A stretch of 64,000 nucleotides of DNA from Sphingobacteriia bacterium RIFOXYC2_FULL_35_18 (GCA_001829005.1 MIAG01000001.1:959007-1023006), one strand, 5' to 3'; counted from the first letter of the stretch, positions 18,724 to 27,798 are shown. Notes: generated by a model not told the origin, from the sequence alone. Translations and numbers: made by a program.

Positions 18724-19566
18724 ATGCATCAAGCTACTTTTTTAGAAACTGCTCATTTATTCAGGCCTCTACATGAATCTTTGATTCAGTTGTTAAAAGA
18801 GTTGGAACCTGCTGATTGGAATAAGTCTACAGTAGCAAAAGATTGGAGTGTAAAAGATATTGTGGCACATTTACTCGATACAACTATAAGAGGGATTGCC
18901 GTTTTAAGAGATAAACATTTCGCTGACAGTGGTCCTTCTCAGCATGATTATCAATCTTTGGTTAAATATATCAATCAGTTAAATGCCAGTTTTATTTTTG
19001 CTGCTAAAAGGTTCAGTCCAGCACTATTAATTGAACTCCTAGAATTTACTGGTCCAATTCATACCCAATTGTTATATGAGTTAGCCCCTTATGAAAAAGC
19101 TGTTTTTTCAGTTGCATGGGCTGGAGAATCAACCTCTATGAATTGGTTCCATGTTGCAAGAGAATACACAGAGAAATACCATCATCAATTGCAAATTAGA
19201 GAAGCAGTCGGAAAAACAGAAGCATTGATGACAGCAACATTTTTTGCTCCATTTATCCAAACCTTTTTTTTAGGACTTCCTCATTTATTGAAAGATCATC
19301 AAGCACCCGATGAAGCAGTTGTTGCATTAGAAGTAGCAGGATCAATTGGCGCTATTTGTTATTTGCAATTTAAAGCTGGGCAATGGCAGATTCAGCAGGA
19401 TGGACTTTTAAATAATTTATATGCAAGAACAGTTATACCCGCAGATATTGCGTGGAAGCTTTTTACAAAAGCTGTTTTGCCCAAAGAAATTTTTCCACTG
19501 GTTAAATTGGAAGGTAATCAAGCACTTGCAAAACAACTTTTGAATTTAGTTGCAGTTATAGCTTAG
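18724..19566 (+). CDS. DinB-like / maleylpyruvate-isomerase N-terminal domain protein
   Basis: A 280-residue cytoplasmic protein. Its N-terminal half is a four-helix DinB-like bundle, recognised from ELEPADWNKSTVAKDWSVKDIVAHLLDT. The histidine in IVAHLLD and the later HVAREYTEKYHHQ are likely metal ligands. Related proteins include thiol-dependent metalloenzymes of the maleylpyruvate isomerase group and many of unknown function. The C-terminal half is not recognised in detail. It follows the atp terminator and is convergent with the DUF2071 gene. Family-level naming only. Confidence 0.7.
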   Translation: MHQATFLETAHLFRPLHESLIQLLKELEPADWNKSTVAKDWSVKDIVAHLLDTTIRGIAVLRDKHFADSGPSQHDYQSLVKYINQLNASFIFAAKRFSPALLIELLEFTGPIHTQLLYELAPYEKAVFSVAWAGESTSMNWFHVAREYTEKYHHQLQIREAVGKTEALMTATFFAPFIQTFFLGLPHLLKDHQAPDEAVVALEVAGSIGAICYLQFKAGQWQIQQDGLLNNLYARTVIPADIAWKLFTKAVLPKEIFPLVKLEGNQALAKQLLNLVAVIA

Positions 19567-19569
19567 GTT

Positions 19570-19586
19570 AACCAATCTTATTGGTT
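19570..19586. terminator. Short hairpin between convergent genes
   Basis: AACCAAT and ATTGGTT form a 7-bp stem with a 3-nt loop in the 31-bp gap between the DinB-like and DUF2071 genes. There is no strong T-run on either side. It could work as a weak bidirectional terminator. Confidence 0.35.
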
Positions 19587-19597
19587 TACTATTGGCA

Positions 19598-20323
19598 TCA
19601 AACTTTAAAAAAGCTTGGTTTGCGAATGGTGACTGCAGATCCTTTTGCAAGCATAATGCTATGTGGTTCTTTCGATAAAGAAGGAACAAAATCAGCTCCA
19701 TACAAACCTGCGATATCTGCATTTAGTTCGTAGTAAGTAATAGGGTATACATCCCAAGAGGGATGTTCTACTCCATACTCAATCAAAGTATTTTTGTTGA
19801 GTTGATTATAACCCCAATAGTGCTCAAAAATAAATTCCTCAGCAGAGTCTTTCGCAATTGGTATTGGTCGATTCAAGGCTTTTACTTTTAAGCTATTCCA
19901 TTGTTGTTTGTTTTGCCACTCGTAATTCAATTGTAAAAAATCATTTTCAATATGTGCTTGGTGCTTCATGGGCATCCTGCTGTAATGCTCGTTATACAAT
20001 GCATTGGCCATCCAAGCTATCATATGTTTAGGGACAATTTCGCTAACAAATGCAACACCTCGTTTCCATTTATTGCCTTCCTTTCGTTTAACATAGAAGC
20101 GCAAATTCACTTCTTCAAAATTGGTATGGTAGGGCCATTGTAAGCCAAAAACTTTTGTGTCATTAAAAAGAAAACCTACTAAGCTTACTAAAGCTTTTCC
20201 ATCATATAAATCTAATTCGGTGCCTTTAGGAAGGTGGGGAGCTAAAATTGATGGAGAAACTTCGTAATTCAACATCACCAGGTATTCCCATTTAGCGGTA
20301 AGAAAAACAGCTTTATTTGCCAT
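19598..20323 (-). CDS. DUF2071 (YqjF-like) protein
   Basis: A 241-residue protein from the ATG at 20323 (MANKAVFLTAKWEYLVML). The open frame extends 12 codons further upstream, but the family begins close to this Met. Typical features are PHLPKGTELDLYDGKALVSLVGFLF and FEEVNLRFYVKR, which match the acetoacetate-decarboxylase-like fold of DUF2071/YqjF proteins. Biochemical role is unknown, and no membrane segment is visible. It is transcribed toward the DinB-like gene and divergent from the TonB receptor gene at 20450. Confidence 0.75.
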   Translation of the reverse strand: MANKAVFLTAKWEYLVMLNYEVSPSILAPHLPKGTELDLYDGKALVSLVGFLFNDTKVFGLQWPYHTNFEEVNLRFYVKRKEGNKWKRGVAFVSEIVPKHMIAWMANALYNEHYSRMPMKHQAHIENDFLQLNYEWQNKQQWNSLKVKALNRPIPIAKDSAEEFIFEHYWGYNQLNKNTLIEYGVEHPSWDVYPITYYELNADIAGLYGADFVPSLSKEPHSIMLAKGSAVTIRKPSFFKV

Positions 20324-20399
20324 AAAATGTTCATTATCAATGCTATAACAATATAACACATTTAGTAGTTGATTGTAATAGGAAATATTTATAAAATAA

Positions 20400-20431
20400 T
20401 TTGGTTTATAAAATAAACTAGTCTACGTTTG
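20400..20431 (+). promoter_or_regulatory. Bacteroidota-type promoter of the TonB receptor gene
   Basis: TTTG at 20400-20403, a 20-bp spacer, and TACGTTTG at 20424-20431 match the TTTG / TAnnTTTG consensus exactly, with the ATG 19 bp downstream at 20450. This also decides the start codon: the TTG at 20429 overlaps the -7 element and cannot be the real start. Confidence 0.65.
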
Positions 20432-20449
20432 TCTTGTCAAAAGAATACA

Positions 20450-22690
20450 ATGAAAGCAATTTTAATTTTTATAGCGGGTATGATGCTAGCAAGCTTATTA
20501 AAAGCCCAAGTTTTAATAAAAGGGACAGTAAAAGATAATAAAGGGCGTATTCTAGCTGGGGCTAATATTGCCATCAAAGACAGCTATGATGGAACGATGT
20601 CTGATTCCACCGGGTCTTTCTCATTTAAAACAACCGAAAAAGGAAATGCGCTATTGGTGGCTAGTAATATTGGGTATAAGACCATGGAGCTTCCAGTTGT
20701 TTTAGGAACTGATTCGGTGGTAATCAGCTTTAACCTAAAAGAAGAAATCAATGAACTAAAAGCGGTCATCATAACTGCAGGTTCTTATGAAGCAAGCGAC
20801 AAGAAAAAAGGGACCGTTTTAAAAGCATTAGATATAGCCACTACTGCAGGTGCAAATGCGGATATTTCTGCCACCATTCAAACCTTGCCAGGTGCACAAA
20901 AAGTAGGAGAGCAGGAAGGACTATTTATTAGGGGTGGTTCTGCTGAGGAAGCTAAAATCATTATAGATGGTACGGTTGTTAATAATTTCTTTTACAGTAG
21001 TGTTCCAGGAATTTCACAAAGAGGCAGATTCTCACCATTCTTGTTTAGTGGAACAGTTTTTAGCAGTGGTGGATATTCTGCTTTATATGGACAAGCATTA
21101 AGTAGTGTGCTGAGTTTAGAGAGTTTAGACATCCCAGAAAAATCTGAATTGCAAGTTGGGTTATCTCCATTGTTTGCAACAGTTGGTTTACAACAAGTAG
21201 CCAACAATAAAAAATCAAGTTATGGATTCAGTTATAACTGGACCAACTTGGCAGTATACCAAAAATTAGTTCCGCAAGCACCAGACTTTTTTAAAGTACC
21301 CGATTTTCATACTGCCGATATGAATTATCGATTTAAAACAAAAAAGAATGGTGTCTTTAAAGTCTATGCTTATTATAACGCAGGTGCATTAGGTGTAAGA
21401 AATCCTTCTTTAGACAGTGTAGGATTATGGAACGCATTCAGTTTAAAAAATCAAAATTTATTTACCAATTTAAGCTTCAGACAATTTTTAGGAAATGGAT
21501 GGAAAATAAATATAGCAGCTAGTGTAAGTTATAACAAGGATGAAATTCTCACTCAAGTTCAAAATCAACAATACCAAGCTGTACCTCTAACTAATATTGC
21601 GGTGATTGATCAAACTAATTTTTCTTTAAATGCGCACCAGTGGATGTTACAAGGAAGAATTGTAGTCGACAAAAGATTTGGTGCCATTAATACCATTCGA
21701 TTTGGTACGGAAGTATGGAACAATGCCGACAGTAGTCGTTTTCAAAGTGTCAATGGTTTTTTTCCGTCTTCAATAAATGATTTTTATAAAGCAGGATTTG
21801 CAGAAGCGGATCTGTACATCACCAATGAATTGGCATTCAGGCCGGGGGTAAGAATAGAACATAGTAGCTTATTAAATAAAATGAATATTGCCCCAAGAGC
21901 AGCGCTATCTTATAAATTGGGAAGAAATAGTCAATTCACAGCAGACTATGGAATATTTTATCAAACACCTGAAAGAAGGTATTTAATCAATCAACCACCC
22001 GTTGATTTTTTAAGAGCAGATCATTATATTTTAACCTATCAGCATATTTCGAGTAGCTATACTTTTCGTGCACAAGCATTTTATAAAGATTATGTAAGTC
22101 TATTAAAAACGTCTAATAGTTTCCCTACTAACGTAAGTAATAATGGGTTAGGCTATGCAAAAGGGATTGAGCTTTTTTGGAGAGATAAAAAAACCTTTAA
22201 AAACTTTGACTACTGGATTAGTTATTCTTACTTGGATACCAAAAGAGATTATAATAATTATACTGCTTTAGTACAACCAACTTTTGCGGCAACACATAGT
22301 GGTAGTGTGGTTTTAAAAAAGTTCTGGGTAAAGAATATGTTTGGTGTAAACTGGAGTTATAATTGGAGTACAGGTAGACCATATTTTAATCCCAACAGAT
22401 CTTCTAAAGAGTTCTTATCTGATAAAACAATTGGATACAGTTCAAATAATTTTAGCTTGAATTGGTTGCCTAAAATTGGGAAAGCCAATGCCGTAGTAGT
22501 ACTTGGTGTAAATAATGTGTTTAATGAGCGACAAATTTTTGGATATAATTACAGTGGCCGATTAAGAGATACCAACGGAGAACTAATACGTTCTGAAGTA
22601 AATCCTCCTGCTGATCGAAGTTTTTTCCTGGGCATTTTTCTAAGCTGGGGTGTAGACCGTTCTCAACAAAATATCAATAATAATCTTTAA
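20450..22690 (+). CDS. TonB-dependent receptor with N-terminal carboxypeptidase-like domain
   Basis: A 746-residue outer-membrane receptor from ATG 20450. The signal peptide (MKAILIF to LLKAQ) is followed by a CarboxypepD_reg-like beta-sandwich (VLIKGTVKDNKGRILAGANI, about residues 20-105). A plug domain (GAQKVGEQEGLFIRGGSAEE, IIDGTVVNNFF) and a beta-barrel come next. The barrel ends in a short segment after FFLGIFLSWG, which may mean the last strand is not at the extreme C-terminus. This domain order is typical of Bacteroidota receptors with unknown small substrates. It is followed by a 2TM protein gene 20 bp downstream. Confidence 0.87.
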   Translation: MKAILIFIAGMMLASLLKAQVLIKGTVKDNKGRILAGANIAIKDSYDGTMSDSTGSFSFKTTEKGNALLVASNIGYKTMELPVVLGTDSVVISFNLKEEINELKAVIITAGSYEASDKKKGTVLKALDIATTAGANADISATIQTLPGAQKVGEQEGLFIRGGSAEEAKIIIDGTVVNNFFYSSVPGISQRGRFSPFLFSGTVFSSGGYSALYGQALSSVLSLESLDIPEKSELQVGLSPLFATVGLQQVANNKKSSYGFSYNWTNLAVYQKLVPQAPDFFKVPDFHTADMNYRFKTKKNGVFKVYAYYNAGALGVRNPSLDSVGLWNAFSLKNQNLFTNLSFRQFLGNGWKINIAASVSYNKDEILTQVQNQQYQAVPLTNIAVIDQTNFSLNAHQWMLQGRIVVDKRFGAINTIRFGTEVWNNADSSRFQSVNGFFPSSINDFYKAGFAEADLYITNELAFRPGVRIEHSSLLNKMNIAPRAALSYKLGRNSQFTADYGIFYQTPERRYLINQPPVDFLRADHYILTYQHISSSYTFRAQAFYKDYVSLLKTSNSFPTNVSNNGLGYAKGIELFWRDKKTFKNFDYWISYSYLDTKRDYNNYTALVQPTFAATHSGSVVLKKFWVKNMFGVNWSYNWSTGRPYFNPNRSSKEFLSDKTIGYSSNNFSLNWLPKIGKANAVVVLGVNNVFNERQIFGYNYSGRLRDTNGELIRSEVNPPADRSFFLGIFLSWGVDRSQQNINNNL

Positions 22691-22710
22691 TAAAACTTAA
22701 ACTAAACAAC

Positions 22711-22989
22711 ATGAACAACACAAACATGAACGAACCTAAAGATGAAGTACTTTGGCAAATTGCCAAAGAAAGAGTAGGCTTTAAGTGGAGCTTGTTAAGC
22801 TATGTTTTCGTCAATCTTTTCTTAATTGGAATCTGGTATTTTGGGTCTAAGGGAAATCTAGATCATTTCTGGCCTATTTGGCCCATCCTAGGCTGGGGTA
22901 TTGGATTGGTTTTTCAATACTTAAAAGCTTATCATGGCAACAGGGTAAACAATGTTGAAAAAGAATATCAAAAACTTAAAAATAATTAA
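22711..22989 (+). CDS. 2TM-domain small membrane protein
   Basis: A 92-residue protein with two membrane helices (about residues 27-44 and 52-70), flanked by an N-terminal acidic and a C-terminal basic cytoplasmic segment (AYHGNRVNNVEKEYQKLKNN). It matches the '2TM domain' family of Bacteroidota, often found fused or next to sensor and regulator genes; function unknown. The Met at residue 6 is an alternative start. It lies in a plus-strand series after the TonB receptor. Confidence 0.7.
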   Translation: MNNTNMNEPKDEVLWQIAKERVGFKWSLLSYVFVNLFLIGIWYFGSKGNLDHFWPIWPILGWGIGLVFQYLKAYHGNRVNNVEKEYQKLKNN

Positions 22990-23019
22990 TCTTAAACAAT
23001 CAATTTTTAAAAATCATTT

Positions 23020-23649
23020 ATGAAAAAAATAATCTTAGCTATTGCGCTTTTCACAACCATTGGCTTAAATGCACAAACAAAATATGAATCTGCTATGCAG
23101 AATGGATTCAGTAAAATGAAAGATAGTAAAACGGCCGATGACATGAGTGCAGTTGCTTCTTTTTTTGAAAGAGTAGGCGATGCAGAGAAAACTCAATGGT
23201 TGCCTTATTATTATGCTGCTAGAAATTACACAATAGCTGCTTTCATGAATCCTGCTGCGGATAAAGATAAAGCAGCTGAAAAAGTGAAAGATTTAATTGC
23301 AAAAGCAGAAGCGATTGAAAAAGCAAATGCTGAAATCTTTTGTTTAAAGCAACAAGTAGCTGTTATGCAATTGGTAGTTGATCCTATGAGTAGATGGCAA
23401 TCATATGGTGCTGTTGCTGCGGAAGCCATTGCAAAAGCAAAAGCAATTGAGCCCAATAATCCAAGACCTTATTTGTTAGAAGGCCAATATTTAATGAATG
23501 TGCCAGAAGCTTTTGGTGGGGGTAAAGCTATTGCGAAGAAACTATTTGAAAAGTCTGTAGAATTATTTGGCAATTATAAACCTGCCTCTCAACTGCATCC
23601 TAGCTGGGGCAAGGAACAGGCTGAACAGTTATTGGCCGCTTGTCAGTAA
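23020..23649 (+). CDS. Exported protein with helical repeats (TPR-like), function unknown
   Basis: A 209-residue protein with a signal peptide (1-19, ending LNAQ). The rest is alpha-helical and rich in Ala, Glu and Lys, with a tetratricopeptide-like look: AEAIAKAKAIEPNNPRPYLLEGQYL near the C-terminus, and YYYAARNYTIAA earlier. It is probably periplasmic and involved in protein contacts. I recognise no specific family. It ends 65 bp before the next gene, with a candidate terminator between. Confidence 0.6.
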   Translation: MKKIILAIALFTTIGLNAQTKYESAMQNGFSKMKDSKTADDMSAVASFFERVGDAEKTQWLPYYYAARNYTIAAFMNPAADKDKAAEKVKDLIAKAEAIEKANAEIFCLKQQVAVMQLVVDPMSRWQSYGAVAAEAIAKAKAIEPNNPRPYLLEGQYLMNVPEAFGGGKAIAKKLFEKSVELFGNYKPASQLHPSWGKEQAEQLLAACQ

Positions 23650-23664
23650 TTTGTGTATCTATTT

Positions 23665-23697
23665 TACCCCTGCTACAATTGGCAGGGGTATCTTTAT
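23665..23697 (+). terminator. Candidate terminator between the TPR-like gene and the membrane-paralogue cluster
   Basis: TACCCCTGC (23665-23673) and GCAGGGGTA (23682-23690) form a perfect 9-bp GC-rich stem with an 8-nt loop, followed by TCTTTATATTT. The T-run is interrupted, so strength is uncertain. Confidence 0.55.
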
Positions 23698-23714
23698 ATT
23701 TCTAAACTGATTGT

Positions 23715-24311
23715 ATGAGTAATCAAGCCCAACTTGCTGCCCAATCTAGCCTTGCATTAATTGAAAGCATGATTAACAAAGCGCAAAATCGGTACTCTGA
23801 AAATGGTACACTCTATCTTTTATGGGGATGGATTATTTTTATATGTTCATTGGGTCATTACGCATTACTTGCATACACTTCTTTAGGGGCCAATGCAGGA
23901 TATATTTGGATGTTAATCATTGTGGCGTTGGTGTATCAATTGTATTATTTAAACCTGAAAGAAAAAAAGGAAACTGTTAAAACCTATACTGATGAAATGA
24001 TTGGATACGTTTGGATGGTATTCGGAATTAGTATGGGATTGGTTTCTTTTATCGCCACAAAGCTGGGAGGCTGGCAATTGATGTACGCACTTATTTTATT
24101 ATTATACGGAATGCCTACTTTTTTAACTGGGGCCATTATGCGTTTTACACCGTTAAAGATTGGTGGATTCGTTTGTTGGGGGTTGTCAATTTCAGCTGTC
24201 TATATTTCTTCCAAGGAAATCATCTTGTTATTAATTCCAGCAGTGATAAGCGCCTGGATTATTCCTGGATATATTTTACGCGCAAAGTTTAAAAATTCTT
24301 TCAATGGCTAA
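23715..24311 (+). CDS. Integral membrane protein, paralogue A of a tandem pair
   Basis: A 198-residue protein with about five to six membrane helices and a short cytoplasmic N-terminus (SSLALIESMINKAQNRYSEN). Shared features with the next gene are LWGW, the EKKETVKTYTDEM linker, VWMVFGISMG, YGMPTFLTGAIMRFTPLKIGG and WIIPGYILR. I know no function for this family. Its stop overlaps the start of paralogue B by 8 bp, so the two are translationally coupled. The pair precedes a winged-helix regulator and an ABC transporter, so a role in sensing or controlling that regulator is possible but unproven. Confidence 0.6.
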   Translation: MSNQAQLAAQSSLALIESMINKAQNRYSENGTLYLLWGWIIFICSLGHYALLAYTSLGANAGYIWMLIIVALVYQLYYLNLKEKKETVKTYTDEMIGYVWMVFGISMGLVSFIATKLGGWQLMYALILLLYGMPTFLTGAIMRFTPLKIGGFVCWGLSISAVYISSKEIILLLIPAVISAWIIPGYILRAKFKNSFNG

Positions 24312-24987
24312 TGAAACCAAATTTTCGGAACAAGAAAGTTTACAGCTAATTGCTGAAATGATTAAAAAAGCAAAAGGAAGCTACCACGATACAGGTATTG
24401 GGTCTTTGTTGTGGGGAGGAGTTGTTTCAATTGCATCCTTGATGAATTTTTTACAAAGAACCTATGATTTCAAATTATGGTTTGATATCTGGTGGTTGGT
24501 TTTAGCTGCCATTATACCGCAGGTATATATTTCTATCAAAGAGAAAAAAATTCAAAAAGCCAAGCAGTATGATGACGATCTGGTGAATTCGGTTTGGCTG
24601 GTTTTTGGCATCAGTCTTTTCGCAATGGGATTTTATCAAAATATAGTCCCTTTTCAAACCGAAAAATTAATTGCTGAAGAAGGTTGGACCTTAATGAAGC
24701 ATTTTTCAGATGGTCGTCCTGATGAAGTAATTCGGCCCTTTACTCCCTCTCTTTATTCTATATATATATTATTTTATGCTTTCCCAACAATGGTTACAGG
24801 CTTGGTAAAAAAGTTTAATCCTATGAAGTATGGAGCAATCATTACTTATGGGTTGTTTTTGTTAAGTCTATTTACAGAAAGTAGATTCGATATGTTATTA
24901 GGGTCTATTGCTGCGTTGGTTTGCTGGTTTATTCCCGGCATCATTTTAAGAAGAAAATACTTGGCTCAGACTAGATCAAATGTTTAA
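24304..24987 (+). CDS. Integral membrane protein, paralogue B of a tandem pair
   Basis: A 227-residue relative of the preceding protein, collinear with it: SLQLIAEMIKKAKGSYHDTG, LLWGG, KEKKIQKAKQYDDDLVNSVWLVFGISL, YAFPTMVTGLVKKFNPMKYGA and WFIPGIILRRKY. It differs by an extra loop of about 40 residues between helices 4 and 5 (around residues 115-150, containing EEGWTLMKHFSDGRPDEV), which is predicted outside the membrane. It overlaps its neighbours on both sides by 8 bp. The function is unknown. Confidence 0.6.
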   Translation: MANETKFSEQESLQLIAEMIKKAKGSYHDTGIGSLLWGGVVSIASLMNFLQRTYDFKLWFDIWWLVLAAIIPQVYISIKEKKIQKAKQYDDDLVNSVWLVFGISLFAMGFYQNIVPFQTEKLIAEEGWTLMKHFSDGRPDEVIRPFTPSLYSIYILFYAFPTMVTGLVKKFNPMKYGAIITYGLFLLSLFTESRFDMLLGSIAALVCWFIPGIILRRKYLAQTRSNV

Positions 24988-25264
24988 GGAACTAGATCCC
25001 ATATTACATTCGCAGTTACGGTTAGCAATAATGAGCTTGCTCATTAGTGTTAAAGAGGCTGAATTCACCTTTATTAGGGAGAAAACGAATGCTACTGCGG
25101 GTAATTTGAGCGTGCAGGTACAAAAATTAAAAGATGCTGGTTATATTGAAGTAATCAAGCAATTTAAGGACAACTACCCTCAAACAACTTGTAAAGTTAC
25201 CCCGATAGGCCTCAAGGCTTTTGAAGATTATGTGAAAGCATTACAGCAATACCTAAAAGTTTAA
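24980..25264 (+). CDS. Small winged-helix transcriptional regulator (HTH_27-like)
   Basis: A 94-residue single-domain winged-helix DNA-binding protein. The sequence LHSQLRLAIMSLL, then TFIREKTNATAGNLSVQVQKLKDAGYIEV (recognition helix and wing) and CKVTPIGLKAFEDYVKAL, matches the small MarR/ArsR-like 'winged helix DNA-binding' family PF13601. These are usually homodimers regulating adjacent genes. No extra ligand domain is present. It overlaps paralogue B by 8 bp and sits just before an ABC transporter pair, so it probably controls this cluster. Confidence 0.78.
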   Translation: MFKELDPILHSQLRLAIMSLLISVKEAEFTFIREKTNATAGNLSVQVQKLKDAGYIEVIKQFKDNYPQTTCKVTPIGLKAFEDYVKALQQYLKV

Positions 25265-25274
25265 ACATCTTAAC

Positions 25275-25282
25275 TAGTTTTG
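25275..25282 (+). promoter_or_regulatory. Candidate internal -7 element before the ABC ATPase gene
   Basis: TAGTTTTG matches TAnnTTTG and lies 15 bp before the ATG at 25298. The longer frame starting at TTG 25280 overlaps this element, so ATG 25298 is preferred. Confidence 0.4.
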
Positions 25283-25297
25283 TTGTTATACAAACCA

Positions 25298-26233
25298 ATG
25301 CAACAAATAGTAAAAGTTTCCCAACTCACAAAGCAATTCAATAGCCTCACTGCTGTCAACCAGCTTTCTTTCTCGGTTGAATCAGGTGATGTATATGGAT
25401 TCCTGGGTCAAAATGGCGCAGGAAAAAGTACCACTATTCGAATGCTATTAACGCTTATTACCCCAACAAGTGGAGAAATATCCATTTTTGGATACGATTT
25501 AAACAAGCATCGAAAAGAAATTCTTCAACAAATTGGTGCCGTTATTGAAAAACCAGACGTCTATAAATATTTATCTGCTTACGAGAATTTAAAGCTGTTT
25601 GCCAAGCTAAGTGGGGTAAAGCCCACCAATAAAATGTTGATGGACCAATTGGAAATGGTAGGTCTTGCTTCAAGGGCACATGATACAGTTAAAACTTTCT
25701 CACAGGGAATGAAGCAAAGGTTAGGAATCGGCATTGCCCTTGTTCATAATCCTCAATTGATTATTTTGGATGAACCCACGAATGGATTAGATCCTCAAGG
25801 TATTGCCGATATTAGAAATTTAATTTTGATTTTATCGAGGGAAATGAAAAAAACGGTAATTGTTTCTTCCCATTTATTAAATGAAATTGAACAAATTGCT
25901 ACTCGTATTTTGATTATTGATAAAGGGAGAAAATTAGTAGAGGGTACTTCTGCTGAATTATTTAATGACCAGCAAACCATTTTGCAAATTAGTGTGGCTA
26001 ATAATGATATAGCCATTCAAACTATACAAGCATCTAATTGGGCAAGTAATTTATTGCCTGAAAGAGATGGACATATTATGGTTGGTCTAAATAAAGAAGA
26101 TATTCCCAACTTCAATAGAATGTTGGCGGCGTCGGGCGTTGATATTTACTCCTTGCAGGCAAGACATAGCCTGGAGGATTATTTTTTACAAGTAACAGCA
26201 GGAAAACAACATGTGGGAACATTTACAAATTGA
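25298..26233 (+). CDS. ABC transporter ATP-binding protein
   Basis: A 311-residue ATPase from ATG 25298 (MQQIVKVSQLTKQF). Walker A is GQNGAGKSTT (about residues 39-48), the signature is FSQGMKQRL, Walker B is LIILDEPTNGLD, and the H-loop is in VSSHLLNEIEQI. The roughly 80-residue C-terminal extension is typical of ABC-2-type drug or antibiotic exporters (BcrA/CcmA-like). It overlaps the permease gene by 23 bp, so the two are made together as a transporter. The substrate is not known. Confidence 0.9.
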   Translation: MQQIVKVSQLTKQFNSLTAVNQLSFSVESGDVYGFLGQNGAGKSTTIRMLLTLITPTSGEISIFGYDLNKHRKEILQQIGAVIEKPDVYKYLSAYENLKLFAKLSGVKPTNKMLMDQLEMVGLASRAHDTVKTFSQGMKQRLGIGIALVHNPQLIILDEPTNGLDPQGIADIRNLILILSREMKKTVIVSSHLLNEIEQIATRILIIDKGRKLVEGTSAELFNDQQTILQISVANNDIAIQTIQASNWASNLLPERDGHIMVGLNKEDIPNFNRMLAASGVDIYSLQARHSLEDYFLQVTAGKQHVGTFTN

Positions 26234-27086
26234 GTTATACAAAGTATTTAAAAGACCAAGAACTTATTTGTCTTTTGCTGCTATTACTGCCCTGATTGGC
26301 GTAATACAATTGGGTTTATTGGTAGATGGTAAAGAATATGCAGACTTTGTGATGGCCGACTTTGCCAATTCTTTTAGTGTAGATGGTAAAATATTAAATG
26401 GATATTTTATTTGCTATGTGATTCTTCAACTTTTATTGGTGCATGTGCCTTTATTGATTGCATTAATTGCTGCTGATATGATTTCTGGGGAAGCCAATAT
26501 GGGAACCCTTAGGATTTTATTGACAAAGCCTCAATCAAGAACTGCAATAGTAATGGCCAAATTTATTGCTTCGGTTATTTATACTTTGTTGTTGTTGATT
26601 TGGATTGCGATTATGGGTTTGTTTTTGAGTATGTTGATATTTGGAACAGATGATCTTTTTTTAATGAAAAGCAGTTATGTGGTTATTGTAAAAGAGTCGG
26701 ATGTTTTTTGGCGTTATGCTGGGGCATTTTGTTTTGCTGCACTGGCAATGATTACAGTAGCCGCATTAGGTTTCTTTTTATCTTTTTTTGCAGAAAATTC
26801 TATTGGACCCATTGTTGCAACCATGAGCGTTATTATTGTATGTACTATTTTAAGTACCATGAATATTCCATTGTTTAATTTGATTAAACCTTATTTATTC
26901 ACTACACATATGATTACCTGGAAAGAGTTTTTTGACTTTAAAGTGAACGATGCCAACGAAGCAATTATCGGAAGTATTCAGTATCCGGATAAAATCATAC
27001 GATCTGCTACTGTTTTAGCCGTTCATATTGTGTTGTTTGTTGGAAGTGCCGTTTGGTTGTTTAGAAAAAAAGATATTCTCAGTTAA
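26211..27086 (+). CDS. ABC-2-type transporter permease
   Basis: A 291-residue protein with six predicted membrane helices. It begins MWEHLQIELYKVFKRPRTYL, the typical cytoplasmic lead of ABC-2 permeases. Characteristic segments are ISGEANMGTLRILLTKP and the helices VYTLLLLIWIAIMGLFL-like and VVATMSVIIVCTIL-like. It pairs with the overlapping upstream ATPase. The substrate is unknown; families like this export drugs, peptides or envelope components. Confidence 0.85.
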   Translation: MWEHLQIELYKVFKRPRTYLSFAAITALIGVIQLGLLVDGKEYADFVMADFANSFSVDGKILNGYFICYVILQLLLVHVPLLIALIAADMISGEANMGTLRILLTKPQSRTAIVMAKFIASVIYTLLLLIWIAIMGLFLSMLIFGTDDLFLMKSSYVVIVKESDVFWRYAGAFCFAALAMITVAALGFFLSFFAENSIGPIVATMSVIIVCTILSTMNIPLFNLIKPYLFTTHMITWKEFFDFKVNDANEAIIGSIQYPDKIIRSATVLAVHIVLFVGSAVWLFRKKDILS

Positions 27087-27096
27087 TCACCCATTT

Positions 27097-27798
27097 ATGA
27101 AAATGATAGTGAATAAAAATTTTTTGATTCTTTTTGTTGCTTTGTCTCTTTCAGCTGCGCTTCATGCACAAGACATGAATGCTTTGGTGATGAAAGTAAA
27201 AGCTAAATTAGAAAAAGTAAAAGATTATACTGCTGACGGTAGAATGAAAACAGATGTTGCTTTCATTAAAGCTCCAATTGGTAGAGTGAAAGTATTTTTC
27301 AAAAGTCCCGACAAATTTAAACTACAACGTGATGGAGGAATCTCTGTGTTGCCTAAAGGAGGAGTCAGCATTAATATTGGTAGTATGATTATGCAAACTG
27401 GATTTGTGGCCATTGATGCAGGAATGAGCACCGTTGGAAGCACACCTGTTCGAGTGGTTAAACTTTTGCCAGATGCCGATGCAGGAGAAATTATTTTATC
27501 TACTTTATATATTGATGAAACCAATTTATTAATTCGAAAATCGGTCACTACTACCCGTGAAAATGGGACTTACGAAATGGAATTGCAGTATGGGAAATAT
27601 GCTGCTTATGGTTTGCCCGACAAAGTATTATTTAGTTTTAATGCTAAAGACTACAAGCTCCCTAAAGGAATTACTTTAGAATTTGATGATACCGACAAAG
27701 CCATTAAAGACAAAATGAAAGGTAAAAAGGGTAGGGTTGAAATAAACTATACGGCCTACACCATTAACACTGGTTTAAGCGATGCCATTTTTAAATAG
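27097..27798 (+). CDS. LolA-like periplasmic protein
   Basis: A 233-residue exported protein from ATG 27097 (alternative 27103); a longer open frame starting inside the permease gene is not credible. The signal peptide ends ALHAQ. The mature part is beta-rich with DMNALVMKVKAKLEKVKDYTADGRMKTD and VFFKSPDKFKL, resembling LolA-type or outer-membrane lipoprotein-sorting folds. The canonical lolA is probably elsewhere, so this may carry another lipophilic cargo. It begins 10 bp after the ABC permease. Its stop codon abuts the stop of the convergent epimerase-like gene with no gap. Confidence 0.62.
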   Translation: MKMIVNKNFLILFVALSLSAALHAQDMNALVMKVKAKLEKVKDYTADGRMKTDVAFIKAPIGRVKVFFKSPDKFKLQRDGGISVLPKGGVSINIGSMIMQTGFVAIDAGMSTVGSTPVRVVKLLPDADAGEIILSTLYIDETNLLIRKSVTTTRENGTYEMELQYGKYAAYGLPDKVLFSFNAKDYKLPKGITLEFDDTDKAIKDKMKGKKGRVEINYTAYTINTGLSDAIFK

